DNA of 64,000 nt from Arcanobacterium haemolyticum (GCA_021532125.1 JADYUX010000002.1:248001-312000), one strand, 5' to 3'; numbered from the stretch's first letter, positions 7,243-17,451 are shown. Made by a program: numbers and translations. The notes: generated by a model not told the origin, from the sequence alone.

Positions 7243-9786
7243 ATGACGACGAAACTTGAGAATAAACGGTCGCGTTTTACGCCGGTCCTGGCTAACTTGA
7301 AGCAAGCGCTGCCGACATTTCGTACTGCGCCGATAAGTGTGGTCTTTTGCGGGCTGCTTCTTATCACGGGTGTGCTTGCGAGAATTCCGTTTTTCCAACT
7401 TGCTCTCCATGAGTCCTTTGCATTCACGTGGGATCAACTGGCGCTAGGGCGTATATGGACTCCGTTTACGGCCTTGCTTATTCCGGGTCAGTTCTTGGCT
7501 TTTTTCCTGGAAGTTGTCGTTGTCCTTTTTGTGTTGCCTAAGGTTGAACAACGCTATGGTTCGACGAGGCTTCTTGTGACGTTCCTCGGATTGGGGGCCG
7601 TGGCGAATCTTCTTGGTTCGGCTCTCGTTGAGGGCTTAGCTACGCTCGGCGAGCCGTGGGCTATTAACGGATATGGTCTCCTTATTGGCGATCCGTCGGT
7701 GGGGCTTGTTGCGGCACTCGTTGCTTTCCTGGTGCCAGCGCCACAGGTCTGGCGTAATCGTGGCCTGGTTCTTATCGGTGTGTATGTCGGGCTCATGTTT
7801 GGCTATTCTGGGCAGCCTAACGATATTTCTCGTGCGTTGGCATATATCTTTGGTCTCCTTGTTGGACGCTACACCGTGCTTCGTCACGATGAATCGGCGA
7901 GTCATAAGCCTCATATGCCGCACAAGATCTTTGCGCCGGGCCACGAGGTCCGTGTGGCTGCTTCGTCGATTACAGCAATGCTTGCTCTTGGTCCGATCGT
8001 GGCATTGTTTTCTAAGGTTCGGTTGGGGCCGCTGTTGCCCTCTCTCGTCCTTCTTAACAACGATTCGTCGCGGCTCGATCAATTGCCTTGCTCGGTGTTT
8101 AAGCTTGGCCGGCAGTGCACAGAGTGGCTCACATGGGGTCCTGAGATTCGTCATCATCTCACAGCCATCATTCAGATTGTGCCCATGATGATCCTTCTCT
8201 TGTGTGCTTGGGCCTTGATGCGCGGGCGTCGGTCAGCCGTGTGGGTTGCTGTGGTTCTGCTCGTGCGCAACGCTATCGGCACTGTGATTACGTTTGTTGG
8301 CCCTCATGCCTCAGGAGCCGTGGACGAATTTGCTTTGCCGATGGAACGCATTGAACTTATTGTTCAGCTTGTTTTTGTCGTTGTTGTTAATGTGGGTGCG
8401 GCCTTGTGGTTGATTCACTCCCGGGGGTCGTTCCCGATTCACGCCGGTAGGCGCGGCGCGGTGGCGGCGTGGGGTCTCGCCGCATTTTTTGTCGTGGTGG
8501 CGGCAAGCGCGAGTGTCATCGTTGGTCACGTCATGAGTGGAAGCTTTGCGCATGAGCCTTCGGCGTTTGAGCTTTTTGTTGCGGGATTGTCGCTACCGCT
8601 TCCGCCGTCGGCGCGTGTTGTCTTAGGGGTGATGCTTCGACCTACGACGACGATGGCGGGCCTTGCGTTCCGTGCGATTGAGCTTGCATTGTGGGTAAGT
8701 ATCGCGCTGCTCGTCTGGAGGCTGACGTCGCGCGGTATCGGGCATACTGGCCCGCATCAAGGGGAGCTGCGTGAACGGCTGCGGACTGGCTATGGGACGA
8801 ATTTGTCTTTTATGTCGACCTGGCCAGGCAACCTCTTGTGGCAGGATCAAGAAACGGGAGCTATCGTCGCTTATCGTGCTGTCGCAGGAGTCGCCCTGAC
8901 ACTTTCAGAGCCTTTTGGTGCAAAAGATATCGACCTTATGGGAGTGGTTGCACGTTTCCATCAATTTGCCGATAGTCAAGGTCTCAAACCTGCCTGGTAT
9001 TCCGTCAATGCCGATACTTTCGGAGAGGTGGCGCACCAGCTCGGCTGGCAATGTGTTGAGGTTGCCCAGGAGAGCTTTGTTAATGTCCAGGAGTGGCAGA
9101 CGCGCGGAAAATCCTGGCAGGACGTGAGGACAGCTATTTCCCGTGCTAAACGTGACGGGATTGAATCTCACTGGACAAGGTGGACAGACCTCTCTATGGA
9201 GATTTATGCCCAAGTGGTTGAGCTCTCTCAGGAGTGGGTATCTGATCATCCGCTACCGGAGATGGGATTCACACTGGGTGGCCTGGATCAGCTTCAAGAT
9301 CCCGATGTACGCCTGATGCTCGCCATTGATTCGACGAACCGAGTGCAGGCCGTACTCTCGTGGCTTCCGACGTGGAGGGACGGCGAGATTGTTGGATGGA
9401 CACTTGATTTCATGCGGCGCCATAAGGAATCAATGCCGGGCATCATGGAGTTCCTCATTGCACAATCTGCTGTCCGTATGCGCGACGATGGCCTTGAATT
9501 CATGTCCCTCTCCGGTGCGCCGTTGGTTCGTGGGAAGAGCGACGACGAACCGACACTGTTAGATGATCTTTTAGCCTTCCTCTCGACCACTCTTGAGCCG
9601 GTATATGGGTTCCAGTCGCTGCATCGATTCAAGGAGAAGTTCAAGCCTCAAATGAGGTCCTGGATCATGGTGTATCCATCGGCGCTCGATTTGCCGGCGA
9701 TTGGGTTGGCCGTGACACGATCCTATTTGCCGCATTTGTCAGTCGGTGAGGCTGTTCGCGCGGTAAGGGAGATGAGTGCTGCGTGA
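7243..9786 (+). CDS. Rhomboid-like / DUF2156 aminoacyl-phosphatidylglycerol synthase-like protein
   Basis: An 847-residue, three-part membrane protein. Residues about 1-220 resemble the rhomboid fold, but the usual GxSG/His pair is not seen: there is IGDPSVG, and RALAYIFGLLVG where the histidine helix is expected. Residues about 235-510 add further transmembrane helices. Residues about 520-840 match DUF2156, the double-GNAT catalytic domain of MprF/LysX-type enzymes that transfer amino acids from tRNA to phosphatidylglycerol or diacylglycerol (segments ISRAKRDGIES, LSGAPLVRG, SLHRFKEKF). Such lipids reduce membrane negative charge and give resistance to cationic peptides. It follows the esterase gene without a gap. 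The amino acid and lipid acceptor are not deducible. Confidence 0.8.
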   Translation: MTTKLENKRSRFTPVLANLKQALPTFRTAPISVVFCGLLLITGVLARIPFFQLALHESFAFTWDQLALGRIWTPFTALLIPGQFLAFFLEVVVVLFVLPKVEQRYGSTRLLVTFLGLGAVANLLGSALVEGLATLGEPWAINGYGLLIGDPSVGLVAALVAFLVPAPQVWRNRGLVLIGVYVGLMFGYSGQPNDISRALAYIFGLLVGRYTVLRHDESASHKPHMPHKIFAPGHEVRVAASSITAMLALGPIVALFSKVRLGPLLPSLVLLNNDSSRLDQLPCSVFKLGRQCTEWLTWGPEIRHHLTAIIQIVPMMILLLCAWALMRGRRSAVWVAVVLLVRNAIGTVITFVGPHASGAVDEFALPMERIELIVQLVFVVVVNVGAALWLIHSRGSFPIHAGRRGAVAAWGLAAFFVVVAASASVIVGHVMSGSFAHEPSAFELFVAGLSLPLPPSARVVLGVMLRPTTTMAGLAFRAIELALWVSIALLVWRLTSRGIGHTGPHQGELRERLRTGYGTNLSFMSTWPGNLLWQDQETGAIVAYRAVAGVALTLSEPFGAKDIDLMGVVARFHQFADSQGLKPAWYSVNADTFGEVAHQLGWQCVEVAQESFVNVQEWQTRGKSWQDVRTAISRAKRDGIESHWTRWTDLSMEIYAQVVELSQEWVSDHPLPEMGFTLGGLDQLQDPDVRLMLAIDSTNRVQAVLSWLPTWRDGEIVGWTLDFMRRHKESMPGIMEFLIAQSAVRMRDDGLEFMSLSGAPLVRGKSDDEPTLLDDLLAFLSTTLEPVYGFQSLHRFKEKFKPQMRSWIMVYPSALDLPAIGLAVTRSYLPHLSVGEAVRAVREMSAA

Positions 9787-9863
9787 TCGACCTCGTGGAG
9801 CATATCTGTTGTAGTGATATAACGGCCTCCTTCGAGATGAAGCACGTATGAGAGAATATACCT

Positions 9864-10349
9864 ATGGCTTTTCGTGAGATTCGTATAGTTGGCGATCCGG
9901 TGCTTCGCACGCCTTGTGCACCTATTAACGATATTGATGCGGGCGTGCGTACGCTCGTCGAAGATCTCCTAGAAAACGTCGATAAAGACGGTCGCGCTGG
10001 CCTCGCTGCCAACCAAATTGGAGTATCGCTTCGAGCCTTCTCGTGGAATATCGACGGCGAAATTGATTACATCCTTAATCCCGTCATCGTTGAGCTGTCG
10101 GAGGACGAATATCAAGATGGCGAGGAAGGCTGCTTGTCCGTTCCCGAGCTCTGGTTCCCGACGAAACGTGCATGGTACGCACGTGCAGAAGGTATTGACC
10201 TCGATGGCAAGAAGAAGGTCGTCGAAGGTGAAGAGCTCATGGGGCGGTGCATTCAGCACGAGGTTGATCATCTTGATGGTCATTTGTACATCGACCGCCT
10301 CGAGCGTGATGTCCGTAAGAAGGCCATGAGGGCGATCCGCGATCTCTGA
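9864..10349 (+). CDS. def: Peptide deformylase
   Basis: 161 residues with the three deformylase motifs: GLAANQIG (46-53), EEGCLSVP with the metal-ligand cysteine (C90) and HEVDH (132-136). The enzyme removes the formyl group from nascent polypeptides in the cytosol. It is slightly shorter than the E. coli enzyme but complete. It stands alone between the lipid gene and a terminator. Confidence 0.95.
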   Translation: MAFREIRIVGDPVLRTPCAPINDIDAGVRTLVEDLLENVDKDGRAGLAANQIGVSLRAFSWNIDGEIDYILNPVIVELSEDEYQDGEEGCLSVPELWFPTKRAWYARAEGIDLDGKKKVVEGEELMGRCIQHEVDHLDGHLYIDRLERDVRKKAMRAIRDL

Positions 10350-10377
10350 GTCGTAGTTGAGTAGATACTCGGTCTGT

Positions 10378-10416
10378 GGGAGGGCGCGTGTGGGCAATTG
10401 TCGCACGCGCCCTCCC
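10378..10416 (+). terminator. Hairpin terminator after def
   Basis: A 13-bp perfect inverted repeat (GGGAGGGCGCGTG and complement) about 30 bases past the def stop; the loop is 13 bases. No T-run follows. Confidence 0.6.
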
Positions 10417-10532
10417 GCCTGTTCGGGGGTAATGCTGGATTATCTCGCGGTTCTATGGCACAGTTGGGGTGTATTCGCGCAGCCTCGCGTGGGGGTAGCA
10501 AGGGGAAAGCCACCCGCAAGCAGGAGGATGCG

Positions 10533-11039
10533 ATGAGCGCTAAACACGCCACCCGTGGTGTCATATTTATTCACTCCGTTCCACCGGCTGTTCAACCTCA
10601 CGTTGAATGGGCGGTGTCAAGTGTGCTTGGATATGAGGTCCACATGGAGTGGACGAAACAGCCTGCTGTACCTGGAATGAACCGTGCTGAGTTCTCATGG
10701 ACGGGTGAAGTAGGCACAGGGGCCGTTCTGACATCAGCTTTAGGCGGTTGGGAGCATCTTCGCTTCGAGATCACCGAGGATGCTACCGCAGTGAGCGAGG
10801 GCGGCCGGTGGTCGTCCACACCCGATTTGGGAATCTTCTATGCCCAGACAGATCTTTCGGGGAATGTCGTCGTGCCGGAAAATCGGATTCGTTCCGCAAT
10901 TGAGCAGGCCAAGGGCGATCCGCGTGAGTTGCAGCGTCTCCTCGATTTGGCGCTAGGGCAGGCTTGGGACGACGAGCTTGAGGTGTTCCGGTACGCCGGC
11001 GCGGGTGCGCCTATTCGCTGGTTGCACAGGGTCGGGTGA
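10533..11039 (+). CDS. DUF3145 family protein
   Basis: A 168-residue soluble protein matching the actinobacteria-specific DUF3145 family by its opening (GVIFIHSVPPAVQPHVEWA) and its FYAQTDLSGNVVVPENR segment. AGGAGG lies 5 bases before ATG 10533; an in-frame extension to 10398 lacks a ribosome site and overlaps the terminator region. No biochemical function is established for the family. Confidence 0.85.
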   Translation: MSAKHATRGVIFIHSVPPAVQPHVEWAVSSVLGYEVHMEWTKQPAVPGMNRAEFSWTGEVGTGAVLTSALGGWEHLRFEITEDATAVSEGGRWSSTPDLGIFYAQTDLSGNVVVPENRIRSAIEQAKGDPRELQRLLDLALGQAWDDELEVFRYAGAGAPIRWLHRVG

Positions 11040-11080
11040 CGGCGGCGCAGCTAATGTCGCGTTGTCTGCGAAGCGCGAGT

Positions 11081-11329
11081 TTATCGAGGGATCTCGTCGA
11101 GAAGCTCGCCGAGTGTGCGAGCTTTTTGCACCAGAGCATCCGGTAGTTTCGTCCCTGCCTCCGATTCGAGCGCCACGACGAGCGCCCAGCGGGAAACTGT
11201 ATCGAGGCGATCTAAGGCGAAGTTGCGGTCAATGCTTGAGATGAGTTCAGTGCGTTCATCTGCGGAAAAATCCGATGTGTCGCGTTCAAGTGCGGCGCGG
11301 GCTGCAAGAATGAGCTGTTCGTCGTCCAC
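11081..11329 (-). CDS. Acyl-carrier-protein-like protein lacking the carrier serine
   Basis: An 82-residue acidic protein with the length and helix pattern of acyl carrier proteins: FALDRLDTVSRWALVVALE corresponds to the usual LGLDSLDxVELVMALE, followed by KLPDALVQKARTLGELLDEI. The phosphopantetheine-bearing serine of the DSL motif is replaced by arginine (DRL), so the protein should not carry acyl groups in the standard way. The start is GTG 11329, with AGGAGA 7 bases before it. It is convergent with the DUF3145 gene and divergent from the gene at 11364. It may be a structural or regulatory ACP relative. Confidence 0.7.
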   Translation of the reverse strand: MDDEQLILAARAALERDTSDFSADERTELISSIDRNFALDRLDTVSRWALVVALESEAGTKLPDALVQKARTLGELLDEIPR

Positions 11330-11363
11330 AACATTCTCCTGTTCATTGGACTAGGCTCTGAGT

Positions 11364-11981
11364 ATGGCCTTTCTTGATATTTTGAGGCAACTTCTCAAGC
11401 ATGAGGATACCGCCGCCCGTCTGGAGGCACGTGCGGGCGAGCTTCGTGGGGCACTCCAGAATAATCCTAATGATGTGGGAGCCTTCGATGAACTTGCCCA
11501 GCTTGTTCGTGATGCCGGCGAATCTGCACAGCCGGCCGACCCACTCACCGCTGACACCGCAGATATCACTGTCTCTGCGGATCTTGCATTGTGGTCTCTT
11601 GCGGAGGAAATCGGTGCTTCTCCCGACGCCTGGTATCCGCTTGTCGAACTTGCCCGATTGAGCGTGGAGAACGATCGGGAGGGGGCGTTGCGCCGTCTCG
11701 GTGTTGCTGCTGATCGCGACAACTCCGGCGCAGCGCTTGCTGCGGGTATCCGCGTACTTCGAGAGGCCGACTTGGCCAACGATGCTTTATCGTTTGGAAC
11801 TGGGCGATGGGTTCCAGGCGATCATTCGTTTGCCGCAGGCGAAGAGATCGTCCGGGCTGCTATCGAAGCTGGAAAAACTGATGTAGCGGAACGCTACCTC
11901 GATGTCCTCACCCGCTTTGAATCCCCAGCAAATCGTGGCGAGTTTGCGTCATTGCGCGGGGCTATCGCGAAAGGAAAATGA
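11364..11981 (+). CDS. Hypothetical helical-repeat protein
   Basis: A 205-residue soluble protein rich in alanine and leucine helices with a TPR-like rhythm (FDELAQLVRDAG; WYPLVELARLSVENDREGALRRLGVAADRD; AERYLDVLTRFE). No catalytic motif is visible. No Shine-Dalgarno precedes ATG 11364; the message may be leaderless. Its stop overlaps the start of yciO (ATGA), so it heads a three-gene operon with yciO and the HAD phosphatase gene. Confidence 0.7.
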   Translation: MAFLDILRQLLKHEDTAARLEARAGELRGALQNNPNDVGAFDELAQLVRDAGESAQPADPLTADTADITVSADLALWSLAEEIGASPDAWYPLVELARLSVENDREGALRRLGVAADRDNSGAALAAGIRVLREADLANDALSFGTGRWVPGDHSFAAGEEIVRAAIEAGKTDVAERYLDVLTRFESPANRGEFASLRGAIAKGK

Positions 11982-12601
11982 CAATGGCACGATATGTTGA
12001 GATTCATCCCGTAGATCCGCAGGCGCGTCTTATAGACAAAGTTGTTGATCATCTTCGCCAAGGCGAAGTTATCGCTTTCCCTACCGATTCTGGATATGCG
12101 ATTGGCTGTACCTTAGGCAATAAAGAGGGCCTTGATCGTATTAGGATCATTCGTCATGTGGGTGATAAGCACCATTTCACGATGTTATGTCACGACTTCG
12201 CACAGCTCGGAAAATTCGTCATCGTTGATAACTCTGATTTCCGGCTCATTAAGTCGCTCACTCCAGGGCCCTACACCTTCATTCTTAAAGGAACAAAAGA
12301 AGTACCGCGGATGACACTCAATCCGAAGAAACACACAGTCGGGGCACGAATACCCGATCATAAGATCACTCAAGCGTTGCTGGCGGCTCTCGGCGAGCCG
12401 ATACTCTCGTCGTCGTTAATCCTGCCAGGAGATTCAGAACCTATGACTGCCGGTTGGGAAGTCAATGATGTTCTCGGGAATGTTCTCGATGTCGTCATTG
12501 AAGGGCCGTGCGGTGAGGAAGGCGCAACGTCCGTTCTCGATTTGGTTTCCCGAGAGATTGCTCGCGAAGGCGCAGGAGACGTTGAAGGCATCGTCCTATG
12601 A
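11978..12601 (+). CDS. YciO/Sua5/YrdC family protein
   Basis: 207 residues of the YrdC fold. The sequence follows E. coli YciO closely (IHPVDPQARLIDKVVDHLRQGEV; FPTDSGYAIGC; PGPYTFILKGTKEVPR; STILSL-like region LSSSLILPG). The family relates to threonylcarbamoyl-AMP synthase of the t6A tRNA pathway, but YciO itself is a paralogue whose role is less settled. Translation starts at ATG 11978 within an ATGA overlap with the preceding gene, and its end overlaps the next gene the same way, so translation of the three is coupled. Confidence 0.88.
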   Translation: MTMARYVEIHPVDPQARLIDKVVDHLRQGEVIAFPTDSGYAIGCTLGNKEGLDRIRIIRHVGDKHHFTMLCHDFAQLGKFVIVDNSDFRLIKSLTPGPYTFILKGTKEVPRMTLNPKKHTVGARIPDHKITQALLAALGEPILSSSLILPGDSEPMTAGWEVNDVLGNVLDVVIEGPCGEEGATSVLDLVSREIAREGAGDVEGIVL

Positions 12602-13230
12602 AGCCTGTACTTTTTGATTTTGACGGTACTTTGGCCAATTCGGGGCCGATCATTACGGCTTCGATGGACTGGGTTATGAAGACATATGCGGGAATTGATC
12701 ATGGCCCCGATTTCTACCTCAAATACGTGGGGCCTCCGCTTCCGGATACATTCACGGAACTCGGAGTTGATGTAGCTCGATTTACGAAGCTCTACCGCGA
12801 ACGCTATATGGAAGTCATGTATGGGACGCCGCTCTTTCCGGGCGTCGCTGATATGCTCCGTCGTCTGTATGACGCGGGAGTTCCCATGGCAGTTGCCACG
12901 TCAAAGCGCTCTGATACCGCGCTGGCCCTCCTCGAGCACCACGACATCGCACGCTATTTCATGTCGGTATGCGGATCTGCGCCGGGAACAGAAAGTGGGA
13001 CGAAGGCCGATCGCGTCCGGGAGGCATTAACGGCGTTAGAGCACAAGGGCATCAATACCGAAGGTGCGGTGATGGTCGGAGATCGCATCTTCGATATCAC
13101 AGGCGCGGCTGAGGCAGGGTTGCCGTGTATTCTCGTTCGCTGGGGCGAGGCGCCCGATGATGAATTTGCGCACGCCTGGCGTGTGGCTGAAACTGTTGGC
13201 GATCTCGAAGACATGTTGCGCGCTCTATAA
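12598..13230 (+). CDS. HAD-superfamily phosphatase (phosphoglycolate-phosphatase-like)
   Basis: 210 residues with HAD motif I at the N-terminus (FDFDGTLANSG), motif II in VATSKRSD, the lysine in GTKADRV and motif IV in MVGDRIFDITGA. A helical cap lies between motifs I and II, typical of the phosphoglycolate phosphatase/beta-phosphoglucomutase branch. The substrate cannot be assigned. It is the last gene of the operon and starts in an ATGA overlap with yciO. Confidence 0.88.
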   Translation: MKPVLFDFDGTLANSGPIITASMDWVMKTYAGIDHGPDFYLKYVGPPLPDTFTELGVDVARFTKLYRERYMEVMYGTPLFPGVADMLRRLYDAGVPMAVATSKRSDTALALLEHHDIARYFMSVCGSAPGTESGTKADRVREALTALEHKGINTEGAVMVGDRIFDITGAAEAGLPCILVRWGEAPDDEFAHAWRVAETVGDLEDMLRAL

Positions 13231-13265
13231 CCTCCGCATGATCGTGGCTACGAGCACATAAGACT

Positions 13266-13300
13266 GAGAGGGTGGCAGGACAGTGTCCTGCCACCCTCTC
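13266..13300. terminator. Bidirectional terminator between HAD gene and aceE
   Basis: A perfect 17-bp inverted repeat (13266-13282 with 13284-13300) between convergent genes. Confidence 0.8.
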
Positions 13301-13317
13301 ACATGAGACTATTGCGA

Positions 13318-16062
13318 TCAGATCTCTTCCGTAGCTGGCTCAGCAGCAAGCACATCGAAGAGCTCATACTTATCGATTGCCTGCTTGACGACGCCTCGGT
13401 CGATCTTGCCCTGATCTGCAAGGGCCTGAAGGGAACGAACCACCATCGAAGCTGCATCGATCTTAAATTCACGGCGAGCCGCAGGGCGAGTATCCGAGAA
13501 CCCAAATCCATCGGCGCCGAGCGTGTAGTAGTCGCCAGGAACCCATTGACGGATCGAATCTTGTACCTGATGCTCAAAGTCCGATGTGGCGACGAACGGT
13601 CCGTCAGCACCTTGAAGCTTTGAGGTGAGGTAAGGAACCTTGGCTTCTTCTTCGGGGTGAAGGAAGTTGTGCTTATCGGCAGCGAGTGCGTCACGACGAA
13701 GTTCGTACCAGGAGGTCACCGACCACACAGCGGCACTGACACCCCAGTCTTCAGCGAGCATACGCTTGGCGTCGTTTGCCCACGGCACTCCAACGCCCGA
13801 CGCAAGAAGCTGCACGCGTGGGCCATCTCCCTCGGCAGGCGAAAGCTGGTAGATGCCCTTAACGATGCCTTCAACATCGACATTTTCCGGCTCGACCGGC
13901 TGGTGAATCGGCTCGTTGTACACAGTGAGGTAGTACATGACGTTCTGGTCGCGGCCATCGGAGCCGTCCCCATACATCCGTACGAGGCCGTCCTGGATGA
14001 TGTGCGAGACTTCGTAGGCGTAGGCAGGGTCGTAAATGACCGTTGCCGGGTTCGTCGATGCGAGGATGGGGGAGTGCCCATCGAGGTGCTGGAGTCCTTC
14101 GCCTTGGAGGGTTGTACGCCCAGCCGTTGCACCGATGATGAATCCGCGCGTCATTTGGTCAGCGGCAGCCCAGAACTGATCACCGGTACGCTGGAAACCG
14201 AACATCGAGTAGAAGATGTAGAACGGCACCATCGGAAGATTGTGGGTGGCGTACGAGGTTCCAACAGCCTGGAACGCAGCAGCCGAGCCGGCTTCGGAAA
14301 TTCCGGTGTGCATGAGCTGACCGCTTGTGGACTCCTTGTAGGAGAGCAACATGTCGTGATCGACGGCGGTGTAATGCTGGCCAAGTGTGTTGAAGATCTT
14401 GGCAGTGGGGAACATAGCATCGAGGCCGAATGTACGAGCCTCGTCGGGGATGATCGGGACAATACGGAAACCGAAGTCCTTATCCTTCACCATGTCCTTG
14501 ATGAGGCGCACAAGCGCCATTGTCGTGGCGACCTTCTGCTTTCCAGAGCCCGATTTGAGCATGTCAAAATGCTTCTGAGCCGGCATCGTGATGCCGCCCT
14601 TGAAAGCACGGCGCTCGGGCAGGAATCCTCCAAGTTCGCGGCGCTTCTGGAGAGCGTACTGCATCGCCGGTTCACTCGGATCCGGTCGGTAGTACGGTGC
14701 CGAGTAGGGATCTTCAAGCTGCGAATCTGGAATATCGAGCTGGAGAGTATCGCGCAGAAGCTTGAGGTCAGCAGCAGTGAGCTTCTTCATCTGGTGAGTG
14801 GAGTTCTTGCCGGCGAAGTTTCGCCCAAGCAAGTAGCCCTTGACCGTGTGCGCGAGGATAACCGTGGGCTGGCCCTTGTGCTCGGTCGCAGCCTTGTATG
14901 CCGCGTATACCTTGCGGTAATCGTGGCCGCCGCGCTTGAGGGACCAAATCTGTTCGTCGGTCCAGTTGGCAACCATGGCCTTCGTACGTGGATCGCGACC
15001 AAAGAACTCGTCGCGGACGAACGCGCCATCGTTTGCGCGGTAGCCCTGGTAATCACCGTCAAGCGTGGTGTTCATGAGGTTGATAAGCGCGCGATCCTTG
15101 TCGGCTTCAAGAAGCGGGTCCCACTCACGGCCCCAAATAACCTTGATGACATTCCAGCCGGCACCCTTGAAGAATGCTTCGAGCTCCTGGATGATCTTGC
15201 CGTTACCACGCACCGGACCGTCGAGGCGCTGGAGGTTGCAGTTAATAACGAAGGTGAGGTTATCGAGGTTCTGTGAGGCGGCAAGCTGAAGAAGCCCGCG
15301 AGATTCGGCCTCGTCCATCTCGCCGTCACCCATGAACGCCCAGACGTGCTGGTCCGATGTGTCCTTAATTCCGCGCTCGGTGAGGTAGCGGTTGTACCAG
15401 GCCTGATAGATCGCCGATGCAGGGCCGATACCGAGAGAGACGGTTGGGAACTCCCAGAAGTCTTCCATCTGGTGAGGATGCGGATACGAGGGGAGTCCAC
15501 GACCACCCGATGCACGGGATGCCTGCTGGCGGAAGGAGTTGAGATCGTCTTCCGAGAGTCGGCCTTCGAGGAAGGCTCGGGCGTAGTTGCCTGGCGCCGA
15601 ATGGCCTTGGAAGAAGACGTGGTCACCACCGCTTGGATGGTCTTTGCCACGGAAGAAGTGGTTGTAGCCAACTTCGTAGAGGGTGGCCTGTGCAGCGAAG
15701 GATGAAATATGGCCGCCAACTCCGATGCCGGGGCGCTGTGCGCGAGTAACGAGAACAGCAGCGTTCCAACGCACCCACCGGCGGAACTGGCGTTCGAGTT
15801 TCTCGTCGCCAGGGTAGTAGGGTTCGTCCTCAACCGGGATCGTATTGATATACGGCGTGACCAGGTTAGAAGGGACATAGATGCGGTGGCGACGAGCAGC
15901 ACGTTCCATGTTCATGAGGACGTAGCGTGCACGTGGTCCGCCACTTGTGGCAATAAGATCTTCGAGTGAATCAACCCATTCCTGAGTTTCTTCTGGATCA
16001 ATGTCAGGAACCAGGCCAAGCTGACCGTTAATAAGCGGTGAGAGTTCCGATTGTGGGCTCAC
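13318..16062 (-). CDS. aceE: Pyruvate dehydrogenase E1 component, homodimeric type
   Basis: A 914-residue thiamine-diphosphate enzyme that decarboxylates pyruvate and passes the acetyl group to the lipoyl domain of E2. It has the full length of homodimeric AceE, with GHISSFA, the ThDP motif GDGEMDE followed by [14 protein letters not shown], and the [19 protein letters not shown] segment. A GTG at 16062 with GAGGAAG upstream is the likely start ([13 protein letters not shown]); the frame extends 53 residues further but without family similarity. The matching E2 and E3 are at 50322-53418, so the complex genes are dispersed, as is usual in actinobacteria. Confidence 0.96.
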   Translation of the reverse strand: MSPQSELSPLINGQLGLVPDIDPEETQEWVDSLEDLIATSGGPRARYVLMNMERAARRHRIYVPSNLVTPYINTIPVEDEPYYPGDEKLERQFRRWVRWNAAVLVTRAQRPGIGVGGHISSFAAQATLYEVGYNHFFRGKDHPSGGDHVFFQGHSAPGNYARAFLEGRLSEDDLNSFRQQASRASGGRGLPSYPHPHQMEDFWEFPTVSLGIGPASAIYQAWYNRYLTERGIKDTSDQHVWAFMGDGEMDEAESRGLLQLAASQNLDNLTFVINCNLQRLDGPVRGNGKIIQELEAFFKGAGWNVIKVIWGREWDPLLEADKDRALINLMNTTLDGDYQGYRANDGAFVRDEFFGRDPRTKAMVANWTDEQIWSLKRGGHDYRKVYAAYKAATEHKGQPTVILAHTVKGYLLGRNFAGKNSTHQMKKLTAADLKLLRDTLQLDIPDSQLEDPYSAPYYRPDPSEPAMQYALQKRRELGGFLPERRAFKGGITMPAQKHFDMLKSGSGKQKVATTMALVRLIKDMVKDKDFGFRIVPIIPDEARTFGLDAMFPTAKIFNTLGQHYTAVDHDMLLSYKESTSGQLMHTGISEAGSAAAFQAVGTSYATHNLPMVPFYIFYSMFGFQRTGDQFWAAADQMTRGFIIGATAGRTTLQGEGLQHLDGHSPILASTNPATVIYDPAYAYEVSHIIQDGLVRMYGDGSDGRDQNVMYYLTVYNEPIHQPVEPENVDVEGIVKGIYQLSPAEGDGPRVQLLASGVGVPWANDAKRMLAEDWGVSAAVWSVTSWYELRRDALAADKHNFLHPEEEAKVPYLTSKLQGADGPFVATSDFEHQVQDSIRQWVPGDYYTLGADGFGFSDTRPAARREFKIDAASMVVRSLQALADQGKIDRGVVKQAIDKYELFDVLAAEPATEEI

Positions 16063-16580
16063 AGAATCTTCCTCGTTTCGAAGCTGGTGCAATCGCACTT
16101 GGACGTTCATGGACGAAAGTCCCGATGTGGCCAGTCTATCGTTCTTCAGGTGAAAAATGATGCTTCCGTAAACAAAAAGTATGTGAGCTATCTGGCGTTC
16201 ATGTGTGCGATCTAACGTCATTGGTTGAGATTCGGTTCTTCCAGATATGCCTCCGTTGCTAATGGGTTTGGTGTACCAGACAAGCCGTACGAGGGGCGTC
16301 TCGTGTGAGAGTTCGTCACGGGGGCACGTACAAAGTGCGATATTTCGGCGAGAGCGCGCGCCAAACTCGGTTTTTACTTAAAGACCAGTGAACGGAACCT
16401 CGTCGGAACCCCCTTCATGCGCAGGGTGGTCATTTCGTCGACAGTGCCAACTGAATACTCGGGCGATGACGCCACCTCACGAGGCAGCAGGGCGTCATGC
16501 GGTTCCATATTGTGTCGTCACAACGTTCATATGATGCGGTGAACTTGCTAAATTGCCGCGAATGCGGTGGGCTTATCTCC
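16063..16580. other. Divergent regulatory region between aceE and the DUF3052 gene
   Basis: About 520 bases without a convincing gene; promoters for both divergent genes must lie here. An 8-bp inverted repeat (ATGACGCC 16466-16473, GGCGTCAT 16491-16498) lies near the rightward gene. I cannot assign a known regulator site. Confidence 0.4.
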
Positions 16581-16979
16581 ATGAGATCGTTCGGTTTCGC
16601 TGAAGGAAGTGTTGTTCAGGAATTTGGTTATGACGAGGACGTTGATCCAATCGTCCGTCAAACCATCGAAGAGGCCACGGGCCAGGAACTAGTCGACGAG
16701 GACTATCCAGATGTGGCTGATGGCGCCATTGGTTGGTGGCGCGATGAGGATGGGGATGTCGACGACCTCGCAGACCTCCTTCTCGATATGAAAGCCAATT
16801 TGGATTCAGATTCGGCATTGTGCTGGATTCTTGTTCCTGCGGCGCGTCAGGACGGACACGTTACTACTGACGTCATCGAAGAAGCGGCCGAGACTGCCGG
16901 CCTCATGGCGACGACGAGCGTGGCAGTTTCTGAGGGCTGGCAGGGAGTACGTTTAACTGCCCAGGGGCCACGCCGCTAA
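16581..16979 (+). CDS. DUF3052 family protein
   Basis: A 132-residue acidic protein of the actinobacterial DUF3052 family, recognised by GFAEGSVVQEFGYDEDVD, ELVDEDYPDVADG and the C-terminal TTSVAVSEGWQGVRL. Family members are commonly found beside aceE, as here. Function unknown. Start ATG 16581 gives the usual short N-terminus; an upstream ATG at 16497 would add 28 residues including a CxxC. Confidence 0.85.
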   Translation: MRSFGFAEGSVVQEFGYDEDVDPIVRQTIEEATGQELVDEDYPDVADGAIGWWRDEDGDVDDLADLLLDMKANLDSDSALCWILVPAARQDGHVTTDVIEEAAETAGLMATTSVAVSEGWQGVRLTAQGPRR

Positions 16980-17141
16980 ACTTCGTGCTCTCCAATGGGA
17001 TGTACGACGAGCGATATCACAAGCACGCATTTCCGGTAGATGCCATGATCTGCATGGATAGAGACGCATGCCGATGTCGCCAAGTCGCATTTTCGGAAAT
17101 TAGCTGTTAAGCTCTTCTAGTCTCGTTGCGAGAGCAACTGA

Positions 17142-17218
17142 GGGCCTATAGCTCAGTTGGCTAGAGCGCCACGTTTACACCGTGGATGTCAGGGGTTCGA
17201 GTCCCTTTGGGCCCACCA
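17142..17218 (+). tRNA. tRNA-Val (anticodon TAC)
   Basis: Acceptor GGGCCTA/TGGGCCC, anticodon stem CCACG/CGTGG with loop TTTACAC (anticodon TAC), T-arm AGGGG/CCCTT around TTCGAGT, and an encoded CCA at 17216-17218. Confidence 0.96.
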
Positions 17219-17236
17219 GTATGGCGAATAACGACA

Positions 17237-17268
17237 AAAGCCGGGTTGCGGTCAAGCGGCCCGGCTTT
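17237..17268 (+). terminator. Terminator after tRNA-Val
   Basis: AAAGCCGGG pairs with CCCGGCTTT around a 14-base loop, about 20 bases past the tRNA. Confidence 0.7.
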
Positions 17269-17451
17269 CGTCATCTCTCAGGCCTTTAAGCTCGTGCCGC
17301 TGGGAGTGGTTCGTTCGCAAGATTTGGTTCGATACGAGTGGCGCCATGTCCGGTAGCGTCAGCGTTTATGGCGTTCTAGTCAGCGCCTATGCCCGTGCCA
17401 GGTACTGCCAGTGCCCGTGTGTCCCGTGTTCGGGGTTCTACTATGGTCTGT

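Noticed and set aside
13657-15276. A 539-codon open frame on the plus strand opposite aceE
   Set aside because: It is the antisense shadow of a well-supported gene, with no ribosome site and no family resemblance.
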